Made by a program: the position numbers and the translations under genes
The notes under the pieces: model-generated
The model's database searches: none
Seen by the model: the letters and a program-made list of their open reading frames with translations, nothing else
What the model was told of the DNA's origin: nothing
NCBI GenBank assembly: GCA_021776095.1
Contig: JAJFGO010000091.1
Span: forward strand, 1 to 64,000
DNA: 64,000 bases
From: Kiloniellaceae bacterium
GTDB lineage: Bacteria; Pseudomonadota; Alphaproteobacteria; Kiloniellales; J153
Direction of reading: 5' to 3'
Shown here: positions 9,790-20,624 of the stretch, in pieces
Position numbering within the stretch: the stretch's first letter is position 1
How the letters are laid out: each line of letters begins with the position of its first letter

Positions 9790-11133
9790 ATGGCCTCCGC
9801 CGCCGAACAACTAGCATCCAGCATCAACTTCGGGGCCTTGTCCAAGGCGACCGAGCTGAAAAAGCGCATCTGGTTCACGCTGGGCGCGCTGGTGATCTAT
9901 CGCCTCGGGACCTACATCCCGTCGCCGGGCATCGACCCGGCCATCATGGAGCAGATATTCCAGCAGCAGGCGGGCGGCATCCTGGGCATGTTCAACATGT
10001 TCGCCGGCGGCGCCTTGGGGCGCATGACGATTTTCGCCCTGAACATCATGCCCTATATCTCCGCCGCCATTATCATGCAGCTGCTGACGGCGGTGTCGCC
10101 GACCCTGGAGACCCTGAAGAAAGAGGGCGAATCGGGGCGCAAAAGGATCAACCAATACACCCGCTACGGCACCGTCGTGCTCGCCTCGGTCCAGGCCTAC
10201 GGTATCGCCGTCGGGCTGGAAGGCATGAGCGGGCCGCGCGGCTCCGCGGTGCTTGATCCGGGGATGTTTTTTCGCTTCACCACGGTCATCACCTTGACCG
10301 GTGGAACCATCTTCTTGATGTGGTTGGGCGAACAGATTACCCAGCGCGGCGTCGGCAACGGCATATCCCTGATCATCTTCTCGGGCATCGTGGCCAACCT
10401 GCCGTCGGCCCTGGCCAGCACGCTGGAGTTGGGGCGCACCGGGGCGCTGCCGGTCGCTCTCATTATCTTCCTGCTGATCGGCGCGGTCGGGGTCATTACC
10501 TTCATCGTGTTCGCGGAGCGGGCCCAGCGCCGGATCCAAATTCAGTATCCCAAGCGCCAAGTCGGCAACAAGATGTTCGGCGGCGAGAGCTCGCACTTGC
10601 CGATGAAGATCAATCCCTCCGGCGTGATTCCGCCGATTTTCGCGTCTTCTCTGCTATTGCTGCCCCTGACCGTGGCCGGTTTCGCGGGCAACAACGGGCC
10701 CGAGTGGATGACCTGGATGACGACTTTCTTGGGTCGGGGCGATGCAGGCTATCTTTTGCTCTATGTCAGCCTGATCGTGTTTTTCACGTTCTTCTACACG
10801 ACCATCGTGTTTAATCCGGATGACACGGCCGACAACCTCAAGAAACACGGCGGTTTCGTTCAGGGCATCCGGCCTGGCAAGAACACGGCGGAATACCTGC
10901 ACTTCGTTTTGATGCGGCTGACCACGGTCGGCGCCGTCTACCTGTCGATCGTCTGCATCATTCCCGAACTCCTGATTTCCCGGTTTGCTGTGCCGTTCTA
11001 TTTCGGCGGCACCAGCCTGTTGATCGTGGTGTCGGTGACCATGGATACGGTCGGTCAGATTCATTCCCATCTTTTGGCCCATCAGTACGAAGGCTTGATC
11101 AAGAAATCTAAGTTACGGGGGCGGCGTAGATGA
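9790..11133 (+). CDS. secY: Sec translocon channel subunit SecY
   Basis: SecY forms the protein-conducting pore in the inner membrane with SecE and SecG. The 447-residue protein has the usual ten hydrophobic segments, the N-terminal motif GALVIYRLGTYIPSPGID, the plug-proximal INQYTRYGTVVLA and the conserved cytoplasmic loop block FAERAQRRIQIQYPKRQ. It follows rplO after a 149-bp gap in which I see no confident promoter. Its stop overlaps the adk start (ATGA, 11130-11133). Confidence 0.98.
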   Translation: MASAAEQLASSINFGALSKATELKKRIWFTLGALVIYRLGTYIPSPGIDPAIMEQIFQQQAGGILGMFNMFAGGALGRMTIFALNIMPYISAAIIMQLLTAVSPTLETLKKEGESGRKRINQYTRYGTVVLASVQAYGIAVGLEGMSGPRGSAVLDPGMFFRFTTVITLTGGTIFLMWLGEQITQRGVGNGISLIIFSGIVANLPSALASTLELGRTGALPVALIIFLLIGAVGVITFIVFAERAQRRIQIQYPKRQVGNKMFGGESSHLPMKINPSGVIPPIFASSLLLLPLTVAGFAGNNGPEWMTWMTTFLGRGDAGYLLLYVSLIVFFTFFYTTIVFNPDDTADNLKKHGGFVQGIRPGKNTAEYLHFVLMRLTTVGAVYLSIVCIIPELLISRFAVPFYFGGTSLLIVVSVTMDTVGQIHSHLLAHQYEGLIKKSKLRGRRR

Positions 11134-11777
11134 ACATCATTCTCCTCGGCGCACCGGGGGCCGGAAAGGGCACCCAGGCCAAGCGCCTGGAGGATAGCCA
11201 CTCTCTGGTGCAGCTCTCGACTGGCGACATGTTGCGCGCCGCCGTGGCCTCGGGCAGCGATCTGGGCCGCCAGGCGAAGGCGGTCATGGATGCCGGGAAA
11301 CTGGTCGCCGACGAGCTGATCATCCGGATGATCTCGGATCGCATCGACGAGCCCGATTGCAAGGGCGGCTTCATTTTGGACGGCTTTCCGCGTACCTCGC
11401 CCCAGGCCGAGGCCCTGGACAAGATGCTGACAGGCAAGGGCCTGCGTCTGGATGCCGTGATCGAGATGAAGGTTGACGAGGATGCCCTGGTCGAACGCAT
11501 TACAGGAAGATATTCCTGTGTGAAATGCGGCGCCGGCTACCACGATAAATTCCAGATCCCGGCCAAGGCAGGGGTCTGCGATCGTTGCGGCGGCACCGAG
11601 TTCAACCGCCGGGCTGACGACAACGAGGAAACGGTGCGTACCCGGCTGGAAGCCTACCGGGGCCAGACCGCGCCGATCCTGCCTTATTACCGCGACAAGG
11701 GGATCCTCAAGACGGTCGACGGCATGGCCGCGATCGACGAGGTTACCCGCCAAATTGAGGCTGGTTTGGCGGCATGA
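11130..11777 (+). CDS. adk: Adenylate kinase (zinc-type LID)
   Basis: Adk converts AMP and ATP to two ADP. The 215-residue long-form enzyme has the P-loop GAPGAGKGTQAKRLE at residues 7-21, the AMP-binding segment STGDMLRAAV and GFILDGFPRTSPQAEAL. The LID carries four cysteines (two CxxC pairs, CVKC and CDRC), so it should bind structural zinc, unlike E. coli Adk. The position between secY and rpsM is common in alphaproteobacteria. Confidence 0.98.
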   Translation: MNIILLGAPGAGKGTQAKRLEDSHSLVQLSTGDMLRAAVASGSDLGRQAKAVMDAGKLVADELIIRMISDRIDEPDCKGGFILDGFPRTSPQAEALDKMLTGKGLRLDAVIEMKVDEDALVERITGRYSCVKCGAGYHDKFQIPAKAGVCDRCGGTEFNRRADDNEETVRTRLEAYRGQTAPILPYYRDKGILKTVDGMAAIDEVTRQIEAGLAA

Positions 11778-11783
11778 CGGCAG

Positions 11784-11811
11784 TTGACTCACTGCGGCCC
11801 GCACCTATAAT
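11784..11811 (+). promoter_or_regulatory. Sigma70-type promoter for the alpha operon
   Basis: TTGACT (11784-11789), 16 bp, then TATAAT (11806-11811) make a near-consensus promoter 95 bp upstream of the rpsM GTG. Transcription should begin near 11818, at a small GC hairpin (about 11815-11829) with a C(TTCG)G loop. It would let rpsM-rpsK-rpoA-rplQ be transcribed apart from the long S10-spc transcript. Consensus match is seen; activity is inferred. Confidence 0.65.
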
Positions 11812-11905
11812 CCGCGCGCCTTCGGCGCGGCAGCGGCGGGGGTTTTCGGTGCGCCGAGTCGCCCGCTATTTTCGACACGCTTAGAACGACTTAGGAGACT
11901 GCGAC

Positions 11906-12283
11906 GTGGCTCGCATCGCTGGCGTTAACATTCCCACGCAAAAGCGCGTTCAGATCGCGCTGACCTATATCCACGGCATCGGTTCGACCAAGGCCCAGGA
12001 AATCTGCGGCAAGGTCGGGATCCCGTCCGAGCGGCGGGTCAACCAACTGACCGACGACGAGGTGGTGCGGATCCGCGAGACCATCGACCGCGATTATGTG
12101 GTCGAGGGCGATTTGCGCCGCGAGGCCGCCATGAACATCAAGCGCCTGATGGATCTGGGCTGCTACCGCGGCTTGCGCCATCGTAAGGGACTGCCGGTGC
12201 GCGGACAGCGGACCCACACCAACGCGCGGACCCGGAAGGGCCCGGCCCGGCCCATCGCGGGCAAAAAGAAAGCGGCTAAATAG
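11906..12283 (+). CDS. rpsM: 30S ribosomal protein S13 (GTG start)
   Basis: S13 is at the top of the 30S head and forms bridges to the 50S subunit. The 125-residue protein begins [21 protein letters not shown] and ends in the basic [18 protein letters not shown] signature. The start is GTG at 11906 with the Shine-Dalgarno AGGAG at 11892-11896. It is the first gene after the internal promoter. Confidence 0.97.
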   Translation: MARIAGVNIPTQKRVQIALTYIHGIGSTKAQEICGKVGIPSERRVNQLTDDEVVRIRETIDRDYVVEGDLRREAAMNIKRLMDLGCYRGLRHRKGLPVRGQRTHTNARTRKGPARPIAGKKKAAK

Positions 12284-12342
12284 CGCCCCCGAAAGACGGA
12301 CCGGCGAAGCAGACTAGCATTTAGGATCGGATCAAGACTGCC

Positions 12343-12732
12343 ATGGCGAAACCACAGGCTCGATTGCGCCGCCGCGAGAAGAAGAACATCACCTCCGGCA
12401 TCGCGCACGTGAGCGCGACCTTCAACAACACCAAGATCACCATCACGGATGTCCAGGGCAACACCATCGCTTGGGCCTCCGCCGGCGGTCAGGGCTTCAA
12501 GGGATCGCGCAAGTCGACGCCTTACGCGGCGCAGCTGGCCGCCGAATCCGCCGGCCGCAAGGCCCAGGAGCACGGTGTTCAAACCTTGGACGTCAACGTC
12601 AAGGGGCCGGGCTCCGGGCGCGAATCCGCACTGCGCGCGTTGCAGGCGGTGGGCTTTAACATTACCGCGATCCGCGATGTGACGCCGATTCCGCATAACG
12701 GCTGCCGGCCGCCTAAGCGGCGCCGAGTTTAG
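12343..12732 (+). CDS. rpsK: 30S ribosomal protein S11
   Basis: S11 lines the mRNA path on the 30S platform. The 129-residue protein has [20 protein letters not shown] and the C-terminal signature [21 protein letters not shown] 59-bp gap separates it from rpsM and a 199-bp gap from rpoA. Confidence 0.98.
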   Translation: MAKPQARLRRREKKNITSGIAHVSATFNNTKITITDVQGNTIAWASAGGQGFKGSRKSTPYAAQLAAESAGRKAQEHGVQTLDVNVKGPGSGRESALRALQAVGFNITAIRDVTPIPHNGCRPPKRRRV

Positions 12733-12931
12733 GCCGCAGCGAGATTAGGCCACTGGCGGCGGGACTTCCGGCGCACGGCGGTAAGCAAGGGGCGGGGGTC
12801 TGTGCCACGCCAAAATCGGAATACAAAACGGCTCATGAGTCTGTTTCATAAAGGCCAAGGTTCATAGAGGTCTAGAAGGCGCGCCGTTCGCTCCGCCGCG
12901 CCGGGACCGACAATCGGAAGGTGATTAAGGC

Positions 12932-13954
12932 ATGGTCGTGCTGCAGAAGAATTGGACGGAACTGATTAAGCCGAACAAGCTGGATATCCAGCCCGGCTTC
13001 GACTCGAAGCGCACAGCCAAGGTTGTCGCCGAGCCGCTCGAGCGCGGTTTCGGCATGACGCTAGGCAACGCCTTGCGCCGGATTTTGCTGTCGTCCTTGC
13101 AGGGCGCGGCCGTGACCAGCATCCATATCGACGGCGTGCTGCACGAGTTCTCTTCGTTGCCGGGCGTGCGCGAGGACATCACCGACATTGTCCTGAACAT
13201 CAAGGGCATCGGTCTGCGTATGCATGGCGACGGGCCGAAGCGCATGCGTTTGCGCGCAGAGGGGCCGGGCGAGGTGACGGCGGGCCAGATCGAAACCGGC
13301 CACGACATCGAGGTCATGAACCCGGACCTGGTCCTTTGCACCTTGGACGACGGCGCGCGCATCGACATGGAACTGACGGTCGAGACCGGCAAGGGCTATA
13401 TCCCCGGCACTCAGAACCGGCCGGAAGATGCCCCGATCGGCTTGATCCCGGTCGATGCCATGTTCACACCCGTCCGCAAGGTCGCCTACAAGGTGGACAA
13501 TACCCGTGTCGGTCAGGTCACGGACTATGACAAGTTGACCATGGAGATCGAGACCAACGGCGCGGTCACCCCGGAAGATGCGGTCGCCTTGGCGGCGCGG
13601 ATTTTGCAGGATCAGCTGCAACTCTTCGTCAACTTCGAGGAGCCGCAAACCCGCAAGCACGAGGAATCTACTGCCGAGCCGCCGTTCAACCGCAACCTCC
13701 TGCGCAAGGTCGACGAACTGGAGCTTTCGGTCCGCTCGGCGAACTGCCTGAAGAACGACAACATCGTCTACATCGGCGATCTGGTCCAAAAGACCGAGGC
13801 GGAGATGCTGCGGACCCCGAACTTCGGGCGTAAGTCGCTGAACGAGATTAAAGAGGTGCTGACCAACATGGGCCTGCACCTGGGCATGGAAATCCCGAAT
13901 TGGCCGCCGGAGAATATCGAGGACTTGGCCAAGAAGCTCGAAGAGCCGTTCTAA
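12932..13954 (+). CDS. rpoA: RNA polymerase alpha subunit
   Basis: Alpha dimerises to seed RNA polymerase assembly and contacts activators and UP elements through its C-terminal domain. The 340-residue protein has the assembly domain (residues 1 to about 235, with [18 protein letters not shown]) and the C-terminal domain (about 255-325, with [16 protein letters not shown] and [16 protein letters not shown]). It follows rpsK after 199 bp in which I see no clear promoter or leader. Confidence 0.98.
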   Translation: MVVLQKNWTELIKPNKLDIQPGFDSKRTAKVVAEPLERGFGMTLGNALRRILLSSLQGAAVTSIHIDGVLHEFSSLPGVREDITDIVLNIKGIGLRMHGDGPKRMRLRAEGPGEVTAGQIETGHDIEVMNPDLVLCTLDDGARIDMELTVETGKGYIPGTQNRPEDAPIGLIPVDAMFTPVRKVAYKVDNTRVGQVTDYDKLTMEIETNGAVTPEDAVALAARILQDQLQLFVNFEEPQTRKHEESTAEPPFNRNLLRKVDELELSVRSANCLKNDNIVYIGDLVQKTEAEMLRTPNFGRKSLNEIKEVLTNMGLHLGMEIPNWPPENIEDLAKKLEEPF

Positions 13955-14081
13955 GCGGGGCACGACGGGGCCACGAGGGCCCGATTCCGACGTACCGGAC
14001 CCTGGCCATAGGCCAGCCGCGGCGTCGGAAAGTTGAAATCCGTCTCGTGCGCGAGGCCAGGATCGAAAAGGAGGAGGCACG

Positions 14082-14516
14082 ATGCGCCATAGGAATTCAG
14101 GCCGTCGCTTTAATCGCAACAGCAGCCACCGCAAGGCCATGTTCGCTAACATGGCGGCCGCGCTGCTTAAGCATGAGCAGATCAAGACCACCCTGCCCAA
14201 GGCCAAAGATCTGCGCGGCATCGTCGACCGCCTGATCACCCTGGGTAAGCGCGGCGATCTGCACGCCCGACGCCAGGCCTTCGCGATGCTGCGCGACGAT
14301 GCGACCACCGCTAAGTTGTTCGGCGACCTGGCCGAGCGCTACAAAGACCGCCCGGGCGGCTATACGCGGGTTCTCAAGGCCGGGTTCCGCTATGGCGACA
14401 TGGCGCCCATGAGCTTTATCGAGCTGGTCGACCGCGATCCGGACGCCAAGGGCCAGGATTCCGGCCCGACCATGTTTGGCGATGACGACGAGTCGGAGGA
14501 CGAGGGTCAGAATTGA
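14082..14516 (+). CDS. rplQ: 50S ribosomal protein L17
   Basis: L17 lies near the tunnel exit. The 144-residue product starts [21 protein letters not shown] and contains [17 protein letters not shown]; an acidic C-terminal extension of about 20 residues (DDDESEDEG) goes beyond the E. coli length. It ends the alpha operon and is followed by a hairpin terminator. Confidence 0.97.
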   Translation: MRHRNSGRRFNRNSSHRKAMFANMAAALLKHEQIKTTLPKAKDLRGIVDRLITLGKRGDLHARRQAFAMLRDDATTAKLFGDLAERYKDRPGGYTRVLKAGFRYGDMAPMSFIELVDRDPDAKGQDSGPTMFGDDDESEDEGQN

Positions 14517-14546
14517 TCGGGGCTTCGAGTTCGCTCCGCGAGACGC

Positions 14547-14580
14547 AAGGGCAGCCGGCAAGAAACCGCGCTGCCCTTTG
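14547..14580 (+). terminator. Probable terminator of the ribosomal supercluster
   Basis: AAGGGCAGC (14547-14555) pairs perfectly with GCTGCCCTT (14570-14578). An inner CGG/CCG extends the stem, and the hairpin is followed by TTGCCGTTT. The U-tract is weak, so termination may be partial. It lies 31 bp after rplQ and before the degP-like gene. Confidence 0.55.
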
Positions 14581-14698
14581 CCGTTTGGTGGCTGGATCGC
14601 CTCACGAAATCTTCGCTGGCGAAGTCAGAAAGACCGCCTTACCTATTGTAGAATAAGCCTCTAATTGGCGTTCTCGAGGAGGAATTCGAGTTTACCCC

Positions 14699-16117
<1,419 letters not shown>

Positions 16118-16153
16118 TCGCGGTGCCGGTACGCCCGCTCGGGACCGGCAGAC

Positions 16154-17452
16154 ATGACCGGCCTGTTCGAGTCTCAGGCCCCGCGCCCCTTGGCCGACCG
16201 GCTGCGTCCGGCGGTCCTGGACGCGGTCGTCGGCCAAGACCATCTGATCGGGGCCGAGGGGCCCATCGGCCGGATGCTGTCTGGCCGGCGCCTGGCCTCG
16301 ATGATCTTATGGGGCCCACCCGGCACCGGCAAAACGACCATCGCGCGCCTTCTGGCCGATACCTCGGACCTGGCGTTCGAGCCCCTCTCGGCCGTGTTCT
16401 CGGGGGTCGCCGATCTGCGCAAAGTCTTTGAGCGGGCCAAGCAGCGCCGTCTGGCCGGCCAGGGGACCTTACTGTTCATCGACGAGATTCACCGCTTCAA
16501 CCGGGCGCAGCAGGATGGCTTCCTGCCCTATGTGGAGAACGGCACCGTCGTCCTTGTCGGTGCCACTACGGAAAACCCTTCCTTCGAGTTGAACGCGGCG
16601 CTGCTGTCGCGCTGTCAGGTGTTTGTGCTCAAGCGCCTGGATGACCGGGCGTTGGACGAGTTGCTGCGGCGGGCGGAGGCTGAGACCGGGCATGACCTGC
16701 CGTTGACAACCGAGGCCCGCGTTGCCGTGCTCGCCATGGCCGATGGCGACGGGCGCTATCTGCTCAACCTGGCCGAAGAAGTCTTTGCCTTGAGCCCCGA
16801 TGCCGACTTGGACACCGCGGCCCTGACCCAGGTGGTGCAAAAGCGCGCACCGCTTTACGACAAGGCTCAGGAAGGTCACTACAACCTGATCAGCGCCTTG
16901 CACAAGTCGCTGCGGGGGTCGGACGCCGATGCGGCTTTGTATTGGCTGGCCCGCATGTTGGCCGGGGGCGAGGCGGCAGCCTACATCGCGCGGCGCCTGT
17001 TACGGTTCGCCTCGGAGGATGTCGGCTTGGCCGACCCGCAGGCCCTGGTTCAGGTGTTGGCGGCTTGGGACGCCTACGACCGCCTGGGCAACCCGGAGGG
17101 CGAACTGGCGCTGGCCCAAGCGGTGCTCTATTTGGCGACCGCGCCCAAGTCGAACGCGGCCTATCGCGCCTTTGGCGCGGCGGCCCGGGCGGCCAAGGAA
17201 ACCGGATCTCTGGCGCCGCCGGCCCATATCCTCAACGCGCCGACCGGCCTGATGCGCGACCTGGGCTATGGCAAGGGCTATGCCTATGACCACGACGCGC
17301 CCGATGGATTTTCCGGCCAGAACTACTTTCCCGAGGGCATGGCCCGGCGGGACTTCTACGATCCGGCCGAACGGGGTTTCGAGCGCGAAGTGCGCAAGCG
17401 GTTGGAATATTGGGCCCGCCTGCGCCAAGAGCGCCAGGACAAGTCCAAATGA
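16154..17452 (+). CDS. rarA: Replication-associated recombination protein A (AAA ATPase)
   Basis: RarA (MgsA, the WRNIP1 homologue) acts at stalled replication forks and binds SSB. The 432-residue protein has Walker A GPPGTGKTT (about residues 54-62), Walker B LFIDEIHRFN, sensor ATTENPSFELN and the C-terminal MgsA tetramerisation domain with LHKSLRGSDADAALYWLARM and the terminal YPYA-like block GYGKGYAYDHD. It starts 36 bp after the protease stop and is probably co-transcribed with it. Confidence 0.96.
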   Translation: MTGLFESQAPRPLADRLRPAVLDAVVGQDHLIGAEGPIGRMLSGRRLASMILWGPPGTGKTTIARLLADTSDLAFEPLSAVFSGVADLRKVFERAKQRRLAGQGTLLFIDEIHRFNRAQQDGFLPYVENGTVVLVGATTENPSFELNAALLSRCQVFVLKRLDDRALDELLRRAEAETGHDLPLTTEARVAVLAMADGDGRYLLNLAEEVFALSPDADLDTAALTQVVQKRAPLYDKAQEGHYNLISALHKSLRGSDADAALYWLARMLAGGEAAAYIARRLLRFASEDVGLADPQALVQVLAAWDAYDRLGNPEGELALAQAVLYLATAPKSNAAYRAFGAAARAAKETGSLAPPAHILNAPTGLMRDLGYGKGYAYDHDAPDGFSGQNYFPEGMARRDFYDPAERGFEREVRKRLEYWARLRQERQDKSK

Positions 17453-17592
17453 TCCGGGCGGCGCGGCCGAGCCTTGATATTTTTGCGGGCCTGCTATTCG
17501 CGCTTGCGGGTTGCGCCTGGCTTTGGCGGGCATAGTTTAGGGGCCGTCAAAGGGCGCCGGCAAAGCGTCGGTATCCAAGTCCGGGAGAGCCT

Positions 17593-18261
17593 ATGGCGAA
17601 TTACTGTATCCCAGAGCGGCGTTCTGTCGCCCTTCTGACCCTGTCCGCCCAGCGGGACTTCATTGAGCCCGGCTCCCCGGTCAGGGCCCATGGCGCGGCG
17701 CGCGCCAGGCCGGCCTTGTGCCGCTTGGTTGAAGGCTTTCGCTCCCGCGGCGCCCCGATCTTTCACGCCGTACGCTTGTATCGTCCTGACGGGTCCAACG
17801 TCGATGTCTGCCGACGCCAGGCGGTCGAAGAGGGCATGCGGTTTCTCATGCCCGGCTCCTTGGGCGCCGAGATCCTCGACGATATCAAGCCCGACCCGGC
17901 GATCCGGCTCAATCCGGATTGCCTCTTGAGCGGACGCATGCAGCCCATCGGCCCGAACGAATGGGCCTTTTACCGTCCGCGCTGGGGTGCCTTTCACGAA
18001 ACCGAATTGGAACGGCACCTTAGGGACTTGCGGATCACCACCCTGGCGATCTGTGGCCTGAGCTTCGCGACCGGCACCCGGGCGACCATCTACGAGGCCA
18101 GCGCGCGCGATTTCCGCACCATTGTCGTGACCGATGCCTTGGCGAGCGCCACCGAAGACGGGGTTCGGGAGATGAGCCGCATGGAGGTCTATTTGTGGAC
18201 CAGCGACAACTGCCTCGATTGGTTGAGTGGCGGCCTTTCGCCCAACGCGGTCGCCTCTTAG
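17593..18261 (+). CDS. Isochorismatase-fold protein lacking the catalytic triad
   Basis: The 222-residue product aligns along its length with the isochorismatase/cysteine hydrolase fold, but all three triad positions differ. The motif D-x-Q-x-D-F reads S-A-Q-R-D-F (Asp to Ser18); the K-P-R-Y-S-A-F motif reads R-P-R-W-G-A-F (Lys to Arg128); the Cys in G-L-x-x-x-x-C is Gly161. EntB-type isochorismatases also have Gly at the last position but keep Asp and Lys. The fold is clear; hydrolase activity is doubtful, and a binding or regulatory role is possible. It stands alone between rarA and the pseudouridine synthase, with a 140-bp gap upstream. Confidence 0.75.
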   Translation: MANYCIPERRSVALLTLSAQRDFIEPGSPVRAHGAARARPALCRLVEGFRSRGAPIFHAVRLYRPDGSNVDVCRRQAVEEGMRFLMPGSLGAEILDDIKPDPAIRLNPDCLLSGRMQPIGPNEWAFYRPRWGAFHETELERHLRDLRITTLAICGLSFATGTRATIYEASARDFRTIVVTDALASATEDGVREMSRMEVYLWTSDNCLDWLSGGLSPNAVAS

Positions 18262-18325
18262 GTCGTTCGCTTGGTTGGCGGCCGGGCTGTTTGCAAAAAT
18301 GGCGCGCCTCGCCCATCTTCCCGCA

Positions 18326-19468
18326 ATGAGTGGCGTCCTTACCATCACGGTCGAAGACGGCGAAGCGGACTTGCGCTTGGACCGCTGGTTCAAGCAGCGG
18401 TTCCCAGACCTGAGTCACGGCCGTTTGGAGCGCCTGCTGCGCACTGGTCAGGTGCGGGTCGACGGCAGTCGGGCCAAATCCGGGATGCGCCTGACGCCCG
18501 GACAGGCGATCCGGGTACCGCCTCTGGGCGCCCGCCCGCCGGAGGCGACCGATGCGCCTCGGCCGCGCCCGGCCGCGCCAGTGCGCGACTCCGACATTCA
18601 GGCCCTGCGCGACGCTATCTTGTTGGAGGACGACTGGGTTATGGCCTTGAACAAGCCGCCGGGCCTGGCGGTGCAGGGTGGCACCGGCCAAACCCGGTAC
18701 CTGGATGCCATGCTGGGCGCGCTGGGGGCGGGGGGCGGCGCGGCGCGCCTGGTTCACCGTCTCGACAAGGATACCAGCGGAGTCCTTCTGGTTGCCAAGA
18801 GCGCTGCGGCGGCGCGCGGCCTGACTGCGAGTTTTCGAAGCCGCGACACACAGAAAGTCTATTGGGCCCTGGTTGCCGGCGTGCCCGAGGCCGCGCGCGG
18901 CCTGATCGACCTGGCGCTCGAAAAGCGGCCTGGACCGGGCGGAGAGAAGGTCGAGGTCGAGCCGGAGGCGGGCGGCAAGCCGGCCCAGACCCTGTTCCGG
19001 GTGGTCGAGCAGCGCCGCGGCAAGACACGCGGTGCCCGGCCCGTGGCCTGGCTCGTGCTCATGCCGATGACCGGGCGAACCCATCAGCTTCGGGCGCACT
19101 GCGCGGCCTTGGGTACGCCAATCGTGGGCGACGGGAAATACGGCGGCCGGGCGGCCTTTCCCGAAGGCTTCGGGCCGCACCTCATGCTGCACGCGCGGGA
19201 AATCGCCGTGCCTCACCCAGACGACGGCACGACCCTGCGGGTCACGGCGCCCATGCCGCCGCATATGGCCGCGGCTTGGCGGGACCTTGGCTTCGACGAG
19301 CGCAAGTCGGAGCGCGCGGTCAGCGAGTTGCTGGACTATGCGGAGGGCCTGGCCCATTCTCCTCCAGGCACCCGACCCAGGCCCAAGACGGCGGCCAAGA
19401 TACCGGGGCGCGGCGCGGCCAAACGGCCAGCCGGCAAGGCGAAACCCAAAACCCGCCGAGGACCATGA
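18326..19468 (+). CDS. rluC: Ribosomal large subunit pseudouridine synthase, RluC/RluD type
   Basis: This enzyme isomerises specific uridines in 23S rRNA. It has an N-terminal S4 RNA-binding domain (DLRLDRWFKQRFPDLSHGRLE), then the catalytic domain with the signature HRLDKDTSGVLLVAKS holding the catalytic Asp, and GRTHQLRAHCAALGTPIVGD. A Lys/Arg/Pro-rich tail of about 35 residues ends the protein. I chose ATG 18326 (MSGVLTITVEDGEADLRLDR); ATG 18299 is also possible, since neither has an obvious Shine-Dalgarno. The stop overlaps the next start by 4 bases. Confidence 0.9.
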   Translation: MSGVLTITVEDGEADLRLDRWFKQRFPDLSHGRLERLLRTGQVRVDGSRAKSGMRLTPGQAIRVPPLGARPPEATDAPRPRPAAPVRDSDIQALRDAILLEDDWVMALNKPPGLAVQGGTGQTRYLDAMLGALGAGGGAARLVHRLDKDTSGVLLVAKSAAAARGLTASFRSRDTQKVYWALVAGVPEAARGLIDLALEKRPGPGGEKVEVEPEAGGKPAQTLFRVVEQRRGKTRGARPVAWLVLMPMTGRTHQLRAHCAALGTPIVGDGKYGGRAAFPEGFGPHLMLHAREIAVPHPDDGTTLRVTAPMPPHMAAAWRDLGFDERKSERAVSELLDYAEGLAHSPPGTRPRPKTAAKIPGRGAAKRPAGKAKPKTRRGP

Positions 19469-20619
19469 ATTTAAGCGATCTCGATACGCCGGCCCTGATC
19501 CTCGATCGGCAGCGCCTGCAAGCCAATATCGCGCGAGTCAGCGCACGCGCCAAATCGCTGGGCGTCGATCTGCGCCCCCACATGAAGACCGCGAAATGCG
19601 CCGAGGTCGCACGCCTCGCGACCGCGGGCCACTCGGGCGGTATCACGGTCTCGACCCTGAAGGAGGCCGAGTATTTCTTCGAGCATGGCTTCGCCGACAT
19701 CACCTACGCGGTCGGCATCGCTCCGGCTAAGCTGGCCCGGGCCGCCGCCTTGCAGGCCAAGGGTGCTCGGCTGTCCCTGGTCACCGACAACCTCGAGGTT
19801 GCGCGCGAGATCGGTATCCGGGGGGCCGACCTGGGCGCCACATTCGAGGTCTTGATCGAGGTCGATACCGGCGACGGCCGGGCCGGGCTCGACCTGGAAT
19901 CCGACGACTTGGTGGCGGTCGGCCGGGCTCTGGAGGAGGCGCCGGGCGCCGCTCTGCGCGGGGTTCTAACCCATGCCGGTCAGTCTTACGATTGCCGGGA
20001 CATCAAAAGCATCGTCGCGGTCGCCGAGGCCGAACGGGCCGGCGCTGTGCAGGCGGCGGAACGCTTGCGCGCGGCCGGATTGCCCTGTCCGGTGGTCAGC
20101 GCCGGGTCGACGCCGACCGCAATTCACGCCGGCAATCTAGATGGCATAACCGAGATCCGGCCCGGCGTGTTCGTCTTTCAGGACGTGTTTCAAGCCGAGA
20201 TCGGTTCTTGCGCCCTAACAGACATCGCCGTTTCGGTTCTGGCGACGGTGACCGGACAGCATCCTCAACGCGCGGAGCTGGTCATTGACGCCGGCGGTTT
20301 GGCACTGTCCAAGGACCGCAGCACCGCAGCCGCGCCGCGCGATGTGGGCTATGGCCTGGTGACCGACAGCCACTGCGGCGGCGACCTTCCGGAGATGCAT
20401 GTCGCCCGCGTCTCGCAGGAGCACGGGATCGTCAAGTTGGCCAATGGGGCCGGGGAGGCGCCGCCGTTCGCGCGGCTTCGCCCGGGCACCCGGCTCCGCG
20501 TCCTGCCGAACCATGCCTGTTTCACCGCCGCGGCCTATGAGGGCTATCACGTCGTGGACGGGGCCAGTGAAACGCCGGACGAGGTTGTCGGCTTCTGGCC
20601 ACGGGTTAACGGTTGGTAG
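19465..20619 (+). CDS. D-threonine aldolase / D-serine dehydratase-like PLP enzyme
   Basis: A 384-residue fold-type III PLP enzyme (alanine racemase N-terminal barrel). LRPHMKTAKC holds the Schiff-base Lys41, and the C-terminal beta domain ends with NHACFTAAAYEGYHVVDG, whose His350 and Cys352 match the metal-binding pair of the DSD1/D-threonine aldolase family. Likely reactions are cleavage of D-3-hydroxyamino acids to glycine plus aldehyde, or D-serine dehydration; the sequence does not decide. ATG 19465 overlaps the rluC stop (ATGA), so the two are probably translated together although functionally unrelated. Confidence 0.85.
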   Translation: MNLSDLDTPALILDRQRLQANIARVSARAKSLGVDLRPHMKTAKCAEVARLATAGHSGGITVSTLKEAEYFFEHGFADITYAVGIAPAKLARAAALQAKGARLSLVTDNLEVAREIGIRGADLGATFEVLIEVDTGDGRAGLDLESDDLVAVGRALEEAPGAALRGVLTHAGQSYDCRDIKSIVAVAEAERAGAVQAAERLRAAGLPCPVVSAGSTPTAIHAGNLDGITEIRPGVFVFQDVFQAEIGSCALTDIAVSVLATVTGQHPQRAELVIDAGGLALSKDRSTAAAPRDVGYGLVTDSHCGGDLPEMHVARVSQEHGIVKLANGAGEAPPFARLRPGTRLRVLPNHACFTAAAYEGYHVVDGASETPDEVVGFWPRVNGW

Positions 20620-20624
20620 GCCGG

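Noticed and set aside
12283-14082. Absence of rpmJ (L36) from the spc-alpha region.
   Set aside because: In alphaproteobacteria rpmJ is commonly located elsewhere, so its absence here is not remarkable.
178-14516. Many long antisense open reading frames opposite the ribosomal genes.
   Set aside because: High-GC coding DNA gives long shadow frames. None has recognisable motifs, and each lies opposite a firmly identified ribosomal gene.
18271-19464. Very long + strand reading frame that runs through the pseudouridine synthase region into the aldolase-like gene.
   Set aside because: The part before 19465 is low-complexity out-of-frame translation of rluC; real similarity begins at the ATG at 19465, so there is no fusion protein.
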